This document shows positions 9,805 through 17,541 of a DNA stretch of 64,000 nucleotides, piece by piece; position 1 is the first letter of the stretch; each line of letters opens with the position of its first letter. Location of the stretch: contig NZ_CP032549.1 of assembly GCF_012221945.1 (NCBI RefSeq), positions 1,302,001-1,366,000 of the forward strand, in the 5' to 3' direction. The notes below the pieces were generated by a model. It had not been told where the DNA came from, did not search any database, and saw nothing but the letters and a program-made list of their open reading frames with translations. Source of the stretch: Glutamicibacter mishrai. GTDB lineage: Bacteria; Actinomycetota; Actinomycetes; Actinomycetales; Micrococcaceae. The position numbers were made by a program, and so were the translations under genes.

Positions 9805-11325
9805 TCAGTTCCAGCCGATTCCGGTCAGATCCAGTGCTTCGGTGACGGAGTTTTCTGGAATCCCAGTGACTGTCGACTTGGCGACAACGATGTTGGGGAA
9901 GATGAACAGGGTATCCGCGGCAGCGTCGTCGACGATGGTGCGTACGACCTTCTTCATTCCGTCGACGTAGCCGGCTTCATCGGCTGCGTCGGCCGTGGCC
10001 GCCACATCCTTGATCTTCGAGTTGTCGTAGCCCAGGTAGTAGTCCGGGTTGTTGAACATGGCCAAGACATCGCGGCTTTCCACGGCCAGGACTACCGACA
10101 TCTGGTAATCCTTTTTGGTGAAGACCTGGTCCAGCCATACCGCAGGGAATTCGGCGGATTCGATGCTTGCCTTGATTCCCACATCAGCCAGCTGGGAGAC
10201 GACGATTTCGGACACCGCGGTGGCGTAAGGACGGGTAGGCACCGTGAACTTCACGCTGAGGTCTTCCGCCCCCGCTTCCTTCAAAAGCTTCTTGGCTTTC
10301 TCGGGATCATAAGGGTAAACGTCATTGAGGTCTTCGTAGTACGGGTCGGTTGTCGGCACTGGCCCGCCGACGACGGTTCCGTAGCCATTCCACGCAGTGT
10401 CGACAACGGCTTGGCGGTCGATGGCATGCATGACCGCTTGGCGGACTCGCTTGTCATCAAATGGAGCTTTCTTGTTGTTCATCGACAACACGATTTCTCC
10501 GTTGGAGGTTCCCTCCAGGACCTGGAACTGGTCATTGGATTCAAAGGAGGAAAGCAGCTCCGGGGACTGCATGTTGTAGACAACGTCCACGTCACCGGAT
10601 TGCAAGGCGTTGGTGGTCGCCACCGCGTCCGCGAAGTAGCGCAGCGTTGCCTTTTCGACGCCTGGCTTTTCGCCCCAGTAGTCCTCGCGCGTGGCGAAGT
10701 CGATGGACTGGCCACGGTTCCATGCCTCGATTTCATAAGGGCCGGTGCCGATGGCGGTGCTGGCCAAGTCGTCCACGCCGCTCGGGTCGAACATGGCTCC
10801 GACCAGGGTTCCCATGTCGAAGAGCCAGGCGTTGCTCGGCTTCTTGAGGGTGACCGCCACTTCGGTGTCGCTGATGACCTTCACCGAATCAACGATGTCC
10901 ATCTTGGCTTTCAGGCTGGAGACCCAGGCGTCGGACTTGACTCGGTCGATGCTGAATTTGACGTCATCGGCGGTGAAGGCTTCGCCGTTGGAGAAGGTGA
11001 CGCCGTCACGAAGTTTGAACGTGTAGGTCTTGTTGCCGTTGCTCAGTTCCCACGATTCCGCCAGCAGGGGCTGGATCTTGCCTTCCTGGTCGATCTCGAC
11101 CAGGCCTTCGTAGACATTGGACATGAGCGCCTGGGGAATAGCTGCGCCCGCGGTCTTGGTGAAATCGAGGTTGACCGGCTCGCCGGTCAACGCCACGGTG
11201 ACCGAGGTCTTGTGGCTAGCGTCATCGGTGGCGGTCGAGCTTGATCCGGCAGAGCACGCGCTCAAAGTCAGCGTGCCAACAAGTGCTGTCGTAACCAACC
11301 GGCAGAGGTTTTTCTTCGAGCTCAT
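9805..11325 (-). CDS. peptide-type ABC importer substrate-binding lipoprotein (SBP family 5)
   Basis: 506 residues from the ATG preceded by GGAG (CGATGGAGAATC); an upstream in-frame ATG at 11367 is rejected because the lipoprotein signal starts at MSSKKN. The signal peptide ends in the lipobox LSAC, so the mature protein is lipid-anchored outside the membrane. The family 5 scaffold is recognisable (KLRDGVTFSNGEAFTADDVK, then AVMHAIDRQAVVD). First gene of the importer-amidase operon. A FadR-type palindrome at 11404-11416 lies about 80 bp upstream, between it and a divergent GntR gene. Confidence 0.92.
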   Translation of the reverse strand: MSSKKNLCRLVTTALVGTLTLSACSAGSSSTATDDASHKTSVTVALTGEPVNLDFTKTAGAAIPQALMSNVYEGLVEIDQEGKIQPLLAESWELSNGNKTYTFKLRDGVTFSNGEAFTADDVKFSIDRVKSDAWVSSLKAKMDIVDSVKVISDTEVAVTLKKPSNAWLFDMGTLVGAMFDPSGVDDLASTAIGTGPYEIEAWNRGQSIDFATREDYWGEKPGVEKATLRYFADAVATTNALQSGDVDVVYNMQSPELLSSFESNDQFQVLEGTSNGEIVLSMNNKKAPFDDKRVRQAVMHAIDRQAVVDTAWNGYGTVVGGPVPTTDPYYEDLNDVYPYDPEKAKKLLKEAGAEDLSVKFTVPTRPYATAVSEIVVSQLADVGIKASIESAEFPAVWLDQVFTKKDYQMSVVLAVESRDVLAMFNNPDYYLGYDNSKIKDVAATADAADEAGYVDGMKKVVRTIVDDAAADTLFIFPNIVVAKSTVTGIPENSVTEALDLTGIGWN

Positions 11326-11403
11326 GATTCTCCATCGTTCAACGTGCCAATGAGTGATGTGATCCATGAAACACCATCCATGCTGATATTTCTACTAAGT
11401 TTT

Positions 11404-11416
11404 CTGGTCTTACCAG
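11404..11416. promoter_or_regulatory. GntR/FadR-type operator palindrome
   Basis: CTGGT-CTT-ACCAG, a perfect 5-bp inverted repeat. It has the same TGGTCT core as the 953-969 palindrome and sits between the divergent importer operon and a GntR gene. It is the probable autoregulatory and operon operator of the 11509 regulator. Confidence 0.65.
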
Positions 11417-11508
11417 TTTGAGAAGTTTTCGATTTTGCATGTTCTTGAAGCGACAGCTGGGATATCTTTGTCCTCAACCGAGTGTTTTCGATCCAAGGAA
11501 GGCTCCAC

Positions 11509-12267
11509 ATGAGCAAGCTGACTTTTACGCCGGCCGTGCCAACGCTGACCTACGAGCGAGTTGTCCAGCAGATCGAAGAAGCGATCTTGTCCAAAGAGAT
11601 CAAGCCAGGGCAGCACCTGCCCAGCGAACGCGAGCTGATGACGCAGTTCTCGGTCAGCCGTCCCACGGTTCGCGAGGCACTGCGGGTGCTTCAAAGCCAG
11701 GGGCTCATCGCCTCAAAACCCGGTGGACGCAGCGGCCCAGTCGTCTTGCCGGTCTCCACGGATCATCTGGGACGATCCTTCGCCAACCTCACCCGGATTT
11801 CTTCCCTGTCGCTCGATGAGCTGGTGCAATTCCGCATCGTTTTGGAAAGCTCCGCCTGCCAGCTCGCCGCAGTCATGCACAACGATGAGCAGCTGGCCGC
11901 AATGCGCGACGCCGTCGAACGCATGGAAGTCGAATCCAGCACCGGTTCCGATTCATTCAACCGGGCCGATCTGGATTTCCACGCGGCGGTATGGGAAGCC
12001 AGCCACAACAGTATCCTGCGGATCTGCGGCGAGGCAGTGGCCGGCGCGATCCTGCAGGTCATGAACGACCAGATGAGCCATTCGGATAATGAGCGGCGGG
12101 AAATGAAAAAAGTCGTTTCCCTGGACCGAGCCATCTTCGATGCCATCGAAGCCGGTGATCCAGTCGCGGCGGGCGACGCGGCCAAAACTGCGATCTCCTC
12201 CTACTTCCACAAGAGCCTGGATGAGCAAGGACTTCTCGGCGTGCAGGCCCTCACCGAAAAACGGTAG
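11509..12267 (+). CDS. GntR-family regulator, FadR/FCD subfamily
   Basis: About 252 residues. The start is the ATG preceded by AAGGAAGG. The winged helix (HLPSERELMTQFSVSRPTVR, EALRVLQSQGLIASKPGG) is at residues 15-80 and the FCD domain contains the conserved DLDFHAAVWEASHN motif. It closely resembles the regulator at 3273-4046, suggesting paralogues. Divergent from the importer-amidase operon with an operator-like palindrome between them; the simplest model is ligand-relieved repression of that operon. It is convergent with, and only 3 bp from, the next gene. Confidence 0.9.
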   Translation: MSKLTFTPAVPTLTYERVVQQIEEAILSKEIKPGQHLPSERELMTQFSVSRPTVREALRVLQSQGLIASKPGGRSGPVVLPVSTDHLGRSFANLTRISSLSLDELVQFRIVLESSACQLAAVMHNDEQLAAMRDAVERMEVESSTGSDSFNRADLDFHAAVWEASHNSILRICGEAVAGAILQVMNDQMSHSDNERREMKKVVSLDRAIFDAIEAGDPVAAGDAAKTAISSYFHKSLDEQGLLGVQALTEKR

Positions 12268-12270
12268 CCA

Positions 12271-12855
12271 TCACAGCGTCTTGCGCATGATCAGCCGCGG
12301 CATTCGGCTGGCCACCGCATCACTGACGCCCACCACTTCGAAACCGGCCTCCTCGAACATCTTGCGCGTCCCGACAAAGGCCATGGTCAGATCCATCCGG
12401 CCTTCAGGATCCACCGGGTAGGCCTCCACCGCGGGCGCGCCCAGGCTCTTGGCATACTCCAGCGCACCGAGCACCATCTGGCGATTCACTCCCCTGCGCC
12501 GGTAACCACCGCGCACCACCATGCAGATGATGCTCCACACCCTCAGATCATCCACCGGTCGGATCAGCTTCGAGTTCTCCAGCTTCGGAATCTGCGCCCG
12601 CGGCGAGATGCTGCACCACCCCACCGGCTGGTCCCCCAGATAGGCGATGACTCCCGGGGCGATCTTCTCGCGGGCCAGCGAGCACATCGCTTCATAGCGG
12701 TCTTCTCCGCCGCGCTCCCGGATTTCCTGGGTGCTGAGCCGGTGGGACAAGCACCAGCAGTGCTTCTGCCGGTGATTCGGGTTCACCACCGCGGCGAAGT
12801 CTTCCATCCGCGACTCGGTCAACGGTTCGATTCTCAGGGATTGGACGGTATCCAT
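12271..12855 (-). CDS. GNAT-family N-acetyltransferase
   Basis: 194 residues. The acetyl-CoA binding signature is visible as ICMVVRGGYRRRGVNRQMV (V-x-x-x-x-R-x-x-G). The N-terminal half carries a Cys/His-containing stretch, NPNHRQKHCWCLSHRL, found in a subset of small GNAT proteins. Substrate unknown. Stand-alone gene, convergent with the GntR gene upstream and divergent from the histidine kinase gene. Confidence 0.85.
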   Translation of the reverse strand: MDTVQSLRIEPLTESRMEDFAAVVNPNHRQKHCWCLSHRLSTQEIRERGGEDRYEAMCSLAREKIAPGVIAYLGDQPVGWCSISPRAQIPKLENSKLIRPVDDLRVWSIICMVVRGGYRRRGVNRQMVLGALEYAKSLGAPAVEAYPVDPEGRMDLTMAFVGTRKMFEEAGFEVVGVSDAVASRMPRLIMRKTL

Positions 12856-12980
12856 GCCATCATCTTGCGCTCAAACCCGATTCATCACCAGAGTCGCCGG
12901 CTGAAAGTTCGGGTTTTCCCTACCGAACTTCTCCGGTTCCCTCGGTACCCGCGCCACAACGCGCAATCTACTGTTAAATT

Positions 12981-14255
12981 ATGACTTCGACACCTTGGGC
13001 TTTACCGGGCGCCAGAACCGGACGCCCACCACTGAAATTAGGCTTCACGCTGCTGCATCTGGCGGTGCTCGGCACTTTCGGCACCATCGGGATCTCGCTG
13101 CTGATCGCCTGGCTAGCCATGGGCATCGGGCTGACCCCGCTGCTGGGCATCGGCCTGCTGGTCCTGGTGGGGCTGCTCTACGCATTGTTCGCGGTGGCCC
13201 GCACAGAAATCCTGCGTATCAGCGGGCTCTACGGCATCGACGCGGTGCCGCTTGGCTGGCCGGCCCGCCGCGGTCCTGGCTTTGGCGGGTACGTGAAAAC
13301 CCTGGGTCGGGCCTTGGCCGATGGGCGCATGTGGGCCTCGCTGGGCAGCTTGGTGCTCTCCTGCATCATCGGCACGATCATGCTCGGTGTATTGCAATGG
13401 ACCGTGCACCTGGCCATCATCTCCTTTGCCCCGCTGACCAATGTGGATACGGTCGCCGGCCCCTTCTCCCTGCATACCCCGGCCGCCCAGGCACCATGGC
13501 TGATGCTGCTGGCGATCGCAGGCGCCGCCATCGTGATCGGCACCGCGTTCCTGCACCGCAGCGTCACCGTGGGCATCATCGGGTCCCTGGCCCGTGAAAC
13601 CCAGTTGACCGAACAGGTGCGCAGCACCACGGTGCAGCGCCAGGGAGCGGTACGCGCCGCCGAGGTGGAACGCACCAGGATCGAACGCGACCTGCACGAC
13701 GGCGTCCAGCCTCGGCTGGTTTCGGTGGCGATGACCCTGGGCCTGGCCCACCAGCAGATCGACAGCAACCCCCAGCAGGCCAAGGAGTTGGTCGCAGAGG
13801 CCCATGCCTCCACCAAGTCGGCCATCACCGAGCTGCGCCAGCTCACCCGCGGCATCTACGCCTCGGTGCTCGATGACCGCGGCCTGGATGCGGCGCTGTC
13901 CGCGGTGGCCGGCCGCTCCCATATCCCGGTCCAGCTCGATGTGCAGCTTGAAGGCCGCTACCCCCGGGTGGCCGAGGCGGCCATGTACTTCGCCATCGCC
14001 GAAGCGCTGACCAACGCGGCCAAGCATTCGCGGGCCCAGCGCTGCCAGGTCACCGTGCGGGTGCGCGAGCAAAACGGGCAAGAGCACTTGTGGGCCCGGG
14101 TTGAAGACAACGGCGTGGGCTCAGCCCGCATCACCCCCGGCGGCGGGCTGGACGGAATCAACAACCGGGTGGTGGCTGCCGGTGGAACCCTGCAGCTCGA
14201 CAGCCCGGCCGGCGGACCAACAACACTGGAAGTGAGCGTGCCATGCGTGTACTGA
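12981..14255 (+). CDS. NarL-type sensor histidine kinase with N-terminal membrane sensor domain
   Basis: 424 residues. Residues 20-210 hold four to six hydrophobic helices in two pairs, resembling the actinobacterial 'putative sensor' domain. The HisKA_3 dimerisation helix carries His239 in RIERDLHDGVQPR, and the ATPase domain has N-box EALTNAAKHS and G-box VEDNGVGSA. It autophosphorylates and passes phosphate to the response regulator, whose gene overlaps by 13 bp. The third gene of the operon is a toastrack-like membrane protein, and a convergent pspA follows, pointing to cell-envelope stress sensing. Confidence 0.93.
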   Translation: MTSTPWALPGARTGRPPLKLGFTLLHLAVLGTFGTIGISLLIAWLAMGIGLTPLLGIGLLVLVGLLYALFAVARTEILRISGLYGIDAVPLGWPARRGPGFGGYVKTLGRALADGRMWASLGSLVLSCIIGTIMLGVLQWTVHLAIISFAPLTNVDTVAGPFSLHTPAAQAPWLMLLAIAGAAIVIGTAFLHRSVTVGIIGSLARETQLTEQVRSTTVQRQGAVRAAEVERTRIERDLHDGVQPRLVSVAMTLGLAHQQIDSNPQQAKELVAEAHASTKSAITELRQLTRGIYASVLDDRGLDAALSAVAGRSHIPVQLDVQLEGRYPRVAEAAMYFAIAEALTNAAKHSRAQRCQVTVRVREQNGQEHLWARVEDNGVGSARITPGGGLDGINNRVVAAGGTLQLDSPAGGPTTLEVSVPCVY

Positions 14256-14932
14256 TTTGCGAGGACTCGGTCCTGCTGCGCGAAGGGCTGGTGCGATTGC
14301 TGGATCACAGCGGGCACCGCGTGGTCGCCGACCTGCCCGACGCCACCGGGCTGATGGGCTTCCTGGACACGGCGTCCGATCAAGACTTCCCGCAGATCGC
14401 CATCCTGGATGTGCGATTGCCGCCGAGCTACACCGATGAAGGGATCCGCGCAGCCTTGCAAGTGCGGGCCAAGTACCCGGATCTGCCGCTGCTGGTGCTC
14501 TCCCAGTATGTGGAGGAACGCTACGCCTCGGAATTGATCTCCACCCAATCCGGATCCATCGGCTACCTGCTCAAGGACCGGGTCGCCGACGTCAATGAGT
14601 TCATCGCCTCGCTGGAGCAGATCGCCGCGGGCGGCACCATCCTGGATCAGGAAGTCGTCGCGCAGCTTTTGACCCGGCGCAACCATGATGACCGAATGCA
14701 GCGGCTGACCGATCGGGAACGCAGCGTCTTGGCCGCGGTGGCCGAAGGAAAATCCAATCAGGCCATCGCCGCGCTGCTATTCCTCTCGGAAGCCAGCGTC
14801 GAAAAATACATCACCTCCATCTTCCAGAAGCTCGGCCTCGAAGCCGATGGAACGGGCAACCGGCGTGTGCTGGCAGCCCTGGCACATATACAAAACCTGG
14901 GCAGCAACAGCACAGATAGGAACGGATCATGA
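14243..14932 (+). CDS. NarL/FixJ-family response regulator
   Basis: 229 residues. The receiver domain (1-125) has the acidic pair in ICEDS, phospho-acceptor Asp56 in ILDVRLPP, and the conserved Lys in YLLKDRV. The LuxR-type helix-turn-helix is at about 150-215 (LTDRERSVLAAVAEGKSNQA, then IAALLFLSEASVEKYI). Cognate partner of the overlapping histidine kinase gene; its stop overlaps the next start (ATGA), so all three genes are co-translated. Confidence 0.94.
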   Translation: MRVLICEDSVLLREGLVRLLDHSGHRVVADLPDATGLMGFLDTASDQDFPQIAILDVRLPPSYTDEGIRAALQVRAKYPDLPLLVLSQYVEERYASELISTQSGSIGYLLKDRVADVNEFIASLEQIAAGGTILDQEVVAQLLTRRNHDDRMQRLTDRERSVLAAVAEGKSNQAIAALLFLSEASVEKYITSIFQKLGLEADGTGNRRVLAALAHIQNLGSNSTDRNGS

Positions 14933-15804
14933 CCGACACGCAAACCACCCCGATGCCACCGGTTCCCCCGACGCCCCAAGGCAATCCGCGGGGCCACGGC
15001 ACGGCACTGAATATCACCCTGGCCGTGATCGGCGGCCTGGTGATCCTGACCCTGCTGATCAGTTCCGCGCGCAGCGCCTTCGCTGCCCTCAACCGGGATA
15101 GCACCACCCAGAACGCCAGCGTTCAGGGGGTGGGCGGCCTGCAGATCACGGCCGGCTCGGGCAGCTTCGACCTGCGTTTCGCCAAGGTCGATGAGGCCAC
15201 GCTGGAGGTGGACAGCTCCAATTCCCGGGACTGGGAGCTGAAGCGCGAAGGCAATAAGCTCGTGGTGGACTCTCCGGATTCCTGGGATAACTGGTGCTTC
15301 TTCGGCTGCGGTTCCTACGAGAATACCGCCGTGCTGACCCTGCCCGAGTCGATGAACGATGGCAGCCTGGATGCGTCCTTCGAACTGGCTGCCGGAGACT
15401 TCAATGCTGTGGGCTCCTACAAGAACCTGGCTATCGAGGTGGGCGCCGGCCAGCTGGATATGTCCGGCACCGCGCAGAGCGCCAAAGTCCATTTGGGCGC
15501 CGGCCGGGCCGAGGTGTCTTTGGAAGATGTCAAGCAGGCCGAGTTCGATATTTCCGCCGGGCATTTGAGCGGCACCCTCTCGGGCAAGGCACCGAAGAAC
15601 ATCACCGCAAACGTGAGCGCCGGAGCCTTGGAGCTGGAGCTGCCGGATGACACCTATGATCTGCGCCAGAATGTCGAGGCCGGGGACGTGAGCAACTTGC
15701 TGGCCACGGACATGGATTCGCCGAATAAGATCTCGGTGGATGTCTCGGCGGGCCACGCGACCTTCTACCCGCAGGATTCGGGCCCCGGCCCGTGGGAGCA
15801 CTAG
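14929..15804 (+). CDS. membrane-anchored toastrack/DUF4097-like beta-repeat protein
   Basis: 291 residues. A Pro-rich cytoplasmic N-terminus is followed by one transmembrane helix (about residues 25-47). Residues 60-288 are a ladder of short beta-strand repeats, each with an AG dipeptide: TAGSGSFDL, LAAGDFNAV, VGAGQLDMS, LGAGRAEVS, ISAGHLSGT, VSAGALELE, VEAGDVSNL, VSAGHATFY. This pattern is that of the toastrack/DUF4097 adhesin-like fold found beside PspA, PspC and LiaF systems. Third gene of an overlapping operon with a two-component pair. Likely an extracytoplasmic or membrane-surface partner of stress signalling. Domain naming rests on pattern, not on a search. Confidence 0.75.
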   Translation: MTDTQTTPMPPVPPTPQGNPRGHGTALNITLAVIGGLVILTLLISSARSAFAALNRDSTTQNASVQGVGGLQITAGSGSFDLRFAKVDEATLEVDSSNSRDWELKREGNKLVVDSPDSWDNWCFFGCGSYENTAVLTLPESMNDGSLDASFELAAGDFNAVGSYKNLAIEVGAGQLDMSGTAQSAKVHLGAGRAEVSLEDVKQAEFDISAGHLSGTLSGKAPKNITANVSAGALELELPDDTYDLRQNVEAGDVSNLLATDMDSPNKISVDVSAGHATFYPQDSGPGPWEH

Positions 15805-15813
15805 CCTTCACCC

Positions 15814-15868
15814 AGTAACAGCGCGAGCCGCCAAGGATTTTAAATCCTTGGCGGCTCGCGCTGTTACT
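15814..15868. terminator. bidirectional terminator, 27-bp perfect inverted repeat
   Basis: A 55-nt palindrome with two perfect 27-nt arms and a single central base. It lies between the convergent toastrack and pspA genes. The arms end in ATTT/AAAT at the apex, so the real loop is AT-only. The stem is unusually long for an intrinsic terminator and can serve both strands. Confidence 0.85.
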
Positions 15869-15883
15869 ACGTGTTGCGGGCGG

Positions 15884-16711
15884 CTAGGCCTGCTTGTTCT
15901 TCAATGCGGCCAGACGCGCCTCGACCTCGGACAGATCCGGGGCCGCGGCTTCCAGCTCTGGGCCGGCCGGCGCCTGCTCGATGACGTCTTCGGGACTGTT
16001 GTTGGCCTTCAGCGCTGCCAGGCGGGCATCAACCTCAGTGGCTGCGCCCAGATCCTCGAGCTGTGCGAACTGCGCGTCCAGCGATGAGGCGGCCAGTTCC
16101 TGGGCTCCGCGGACCTTGGCCTCGTCCTGGCGGATCTTCTGCTCAAAACGGCTGATCTCGCTGGATGGATCGTTGAAGTCCAGGGCCTTCATGGTGTCCA
16201 TCATCTGGGTCTGGGTCTTGGCGTTGCGGGCGCGAGCCACCAGTTCATCACGCTTGGCGACCAGTTCCTGGCGCTTGGACTGCATGGTGTTCAGGCCGGA
16301 CTTGAGCTTGTCGACCACTTCGCGCTGGCTGGCCACGGTGGACTGCAACGATCCGGCCTTCTTCTCAGCCGACATCTGGCGCTGGATCGCAACGGTGGCC
16401 AGCTGGTTGAACTTCTGCTGGTTGGCAGCGTCCCCGGCGGCAGCGTATTCGTCGGCCTTGTTGGAGGCCGCCACTGCCTTTGTGCCCCATTCGGTGGCTT
16501 CCTGCTGCAGCTTGGCCAGGTCATCCTCGGCCATGCGCAGGTTGCCGATGGTCTGGGCTACGGCCTGCTCGGCCTGGGCAATGTTGTTGGTGTAGTCGCG
16601 GACCGTCTGGTCCAGCATCTTCTTTGGATCTTCGAGGGCGTCCAGTGCCGCGTTGGCGTTGGCCTTGCCGATTCCGAAAATTCGAGCCCAAATTGAGCGC
16701 TTCTGTGCCAT
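15884..16711 (-). CDS. pspA: PspA/IM30-family protein
   Basis: About 275 residues from the ATG preceded by GAAGGGA (an upstream in-frame ATG at 16726 lacks a site). Nearly all coiled coil, with the PspA hallmarks SIWARIFGIGKANANAALDA and LEDPKKMLDQTVRDY at the N-terminus (amphipathic membrane-binding helix, then coiled coil). PspA oligomerises on damaged cytoplasmic membrane. This one is longer than the usual roughly 225 residues: an Ala/Pro/Glu-rich tail carries two copies of the segment E-V-(D/E)-A-R-L-A-A-L-K, the second at the very C-terminus. It faces the two-component/toastrack operon across a shared terminator, fitting a Psp-like envelope stress module. Confidence 0.92.
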   Translation of the reverse strand: MAQKRSIWARIFGIGKANANAALDALEDPKKMLDQTVRDYTNNIAQAEQAVAQTIGNLRMAEDDLAKLQQEATEWGTKAVAASNKADEYAAAGDAANQQKFNQLATVAIQRQMSAEKKAGSLQSTVASQREVVDKLKSGLNTMQSKRQELVAKRDELVARARNAKTQTQMMDTMKALDFNDPSSEISRFEQKIRQDEAKVRGAQELAASSLDAQFAQLEDLGAATEVDARLAALKANNSPEDVIEQAPAGPELEAAAPDLSEVEARLAALKNKQA

Positions 16712-16792
16712 GGTGCGTCCCTTCATTGTCCTTTGCTTAAAAGCTTAGGGGAAGAGCGCGCGGCTCAATAACCGAGCGATGTTTTGATGAAC

Positions 16793-17512
16793 CTAGGCCT
16801 CGAAGTGCCGCAGGAATCGGCCCGGCGCATCGAGGAACAGACGCCAGTTGCTGACCATTTCCAGTTCGTCATAACTGGCCGCGCGGATCCCCCACTGGCC
16901 GATTTCGTAGATTGTTGAATTCGGCAAGGAGGCGAGGATCGGCGAGTGGGTGGAAAGGATGACTTGGGATCCGCTGCGCAAGAGGTCTGAAATGTGCGAG
17001 AGCAGCATCAGGCAGCCGTTGAAGGAAAGCGCTGATTCGGCTTCGTCGAAAATCCAGAGCCCGTTGACGCTGGAGCGTTGGGTGAAGAATTCAATGAAGG
17101 ATTCGCCGTGGCTCTGGAAGTTGTGCTTGCCGCGTGAGCCGATCGACTCCAGGTAGGCAAAGAGTCCATGCATCGTTTCGGCGCGCAGGAAGACGCCGGC
17201 CTTGGAAGCGCCGGCTCCGCGTTCCATTTTCAGATGCGATGACAACCCTGATTCGGTCAATTGGGTTTGGTGCATGGAGTTTCGCGTTCCGCCCTCGGGA
17301 TTCAAACCGAATGCGCCGGCGATACCTTCAACCAGCGTGGATTTGCCGGCACCGTTTTCCCCGACCAGCACTGTCAGTTGCCCCAGTTCCAGGCCTTCAT
17401 CCAAAACCTGGCGTACAGCCGGGATCTGGGCCGCCCAATCGGTGCGGTCCATGGGTGCTTTGGGATGCTCCGCGATTCGGCGCACCGGCAATGAATCAAA
17501 GAACGCGTTCAT
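16793..17512 (-). CDS. AAA-type predicted ATPase (RecF/ABC-like, COG3910 type)
   Basis: 239 residues. Walker A is VGENGAGKST, Walker B is LWIFDEAESALS, and a terminal-loop motif reads QVILSTHSPILASLPN. This arrangement is that of stand-alone predicted ATPases related to SMC/RecF heads, sometimes found in defence or repair contexts. Here it is a single gene between pspA and a membrane protein gene with no nuclease or effector partner, so a defence role is not supported. Function unknown. Confidence 0.82.
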   Translation of the reverse strand: MNAFFDSLPVRRIAEHPKAPMDRTDWAAQIPAVRQVLDEGLELGQLTVLVGENGAGKSTLVEGIAGAFGLNPEGGTRNSMHQTQLTESGLSSHLKMERGAGASKAGVFLRAETMHGLFAYLESIGSRGKHNFQSHGESFIEFFTQRSSVNGLWIFDEAESALSFNGCLMLLSHISDLLRSGSQVILSTHSPILASLPNSTIYEIGQWGIRAASYDELEMVSNWRLFLDAPGRFLRHFEA

Positions 17513-17541
17513 GCACAGAGAGTAACAAGCCGCACCGACTA

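Noticed and set aside
8779..11244. Very long open frame on the plus strand (over 800 codons)
   Set aside because: It is antisense to the binding protein and permease genes, is rich in Asp/His/Gln/Gly as expected of GC-rich antisense frames, and has no motif or ribosome site.
16793..17512. AAA ATPase as part of a phage-defence system
   Set aside because: No nuclease, reverse transcriptase or other effector gene is adjacent; the neighbours are pspA and a membrane protein.
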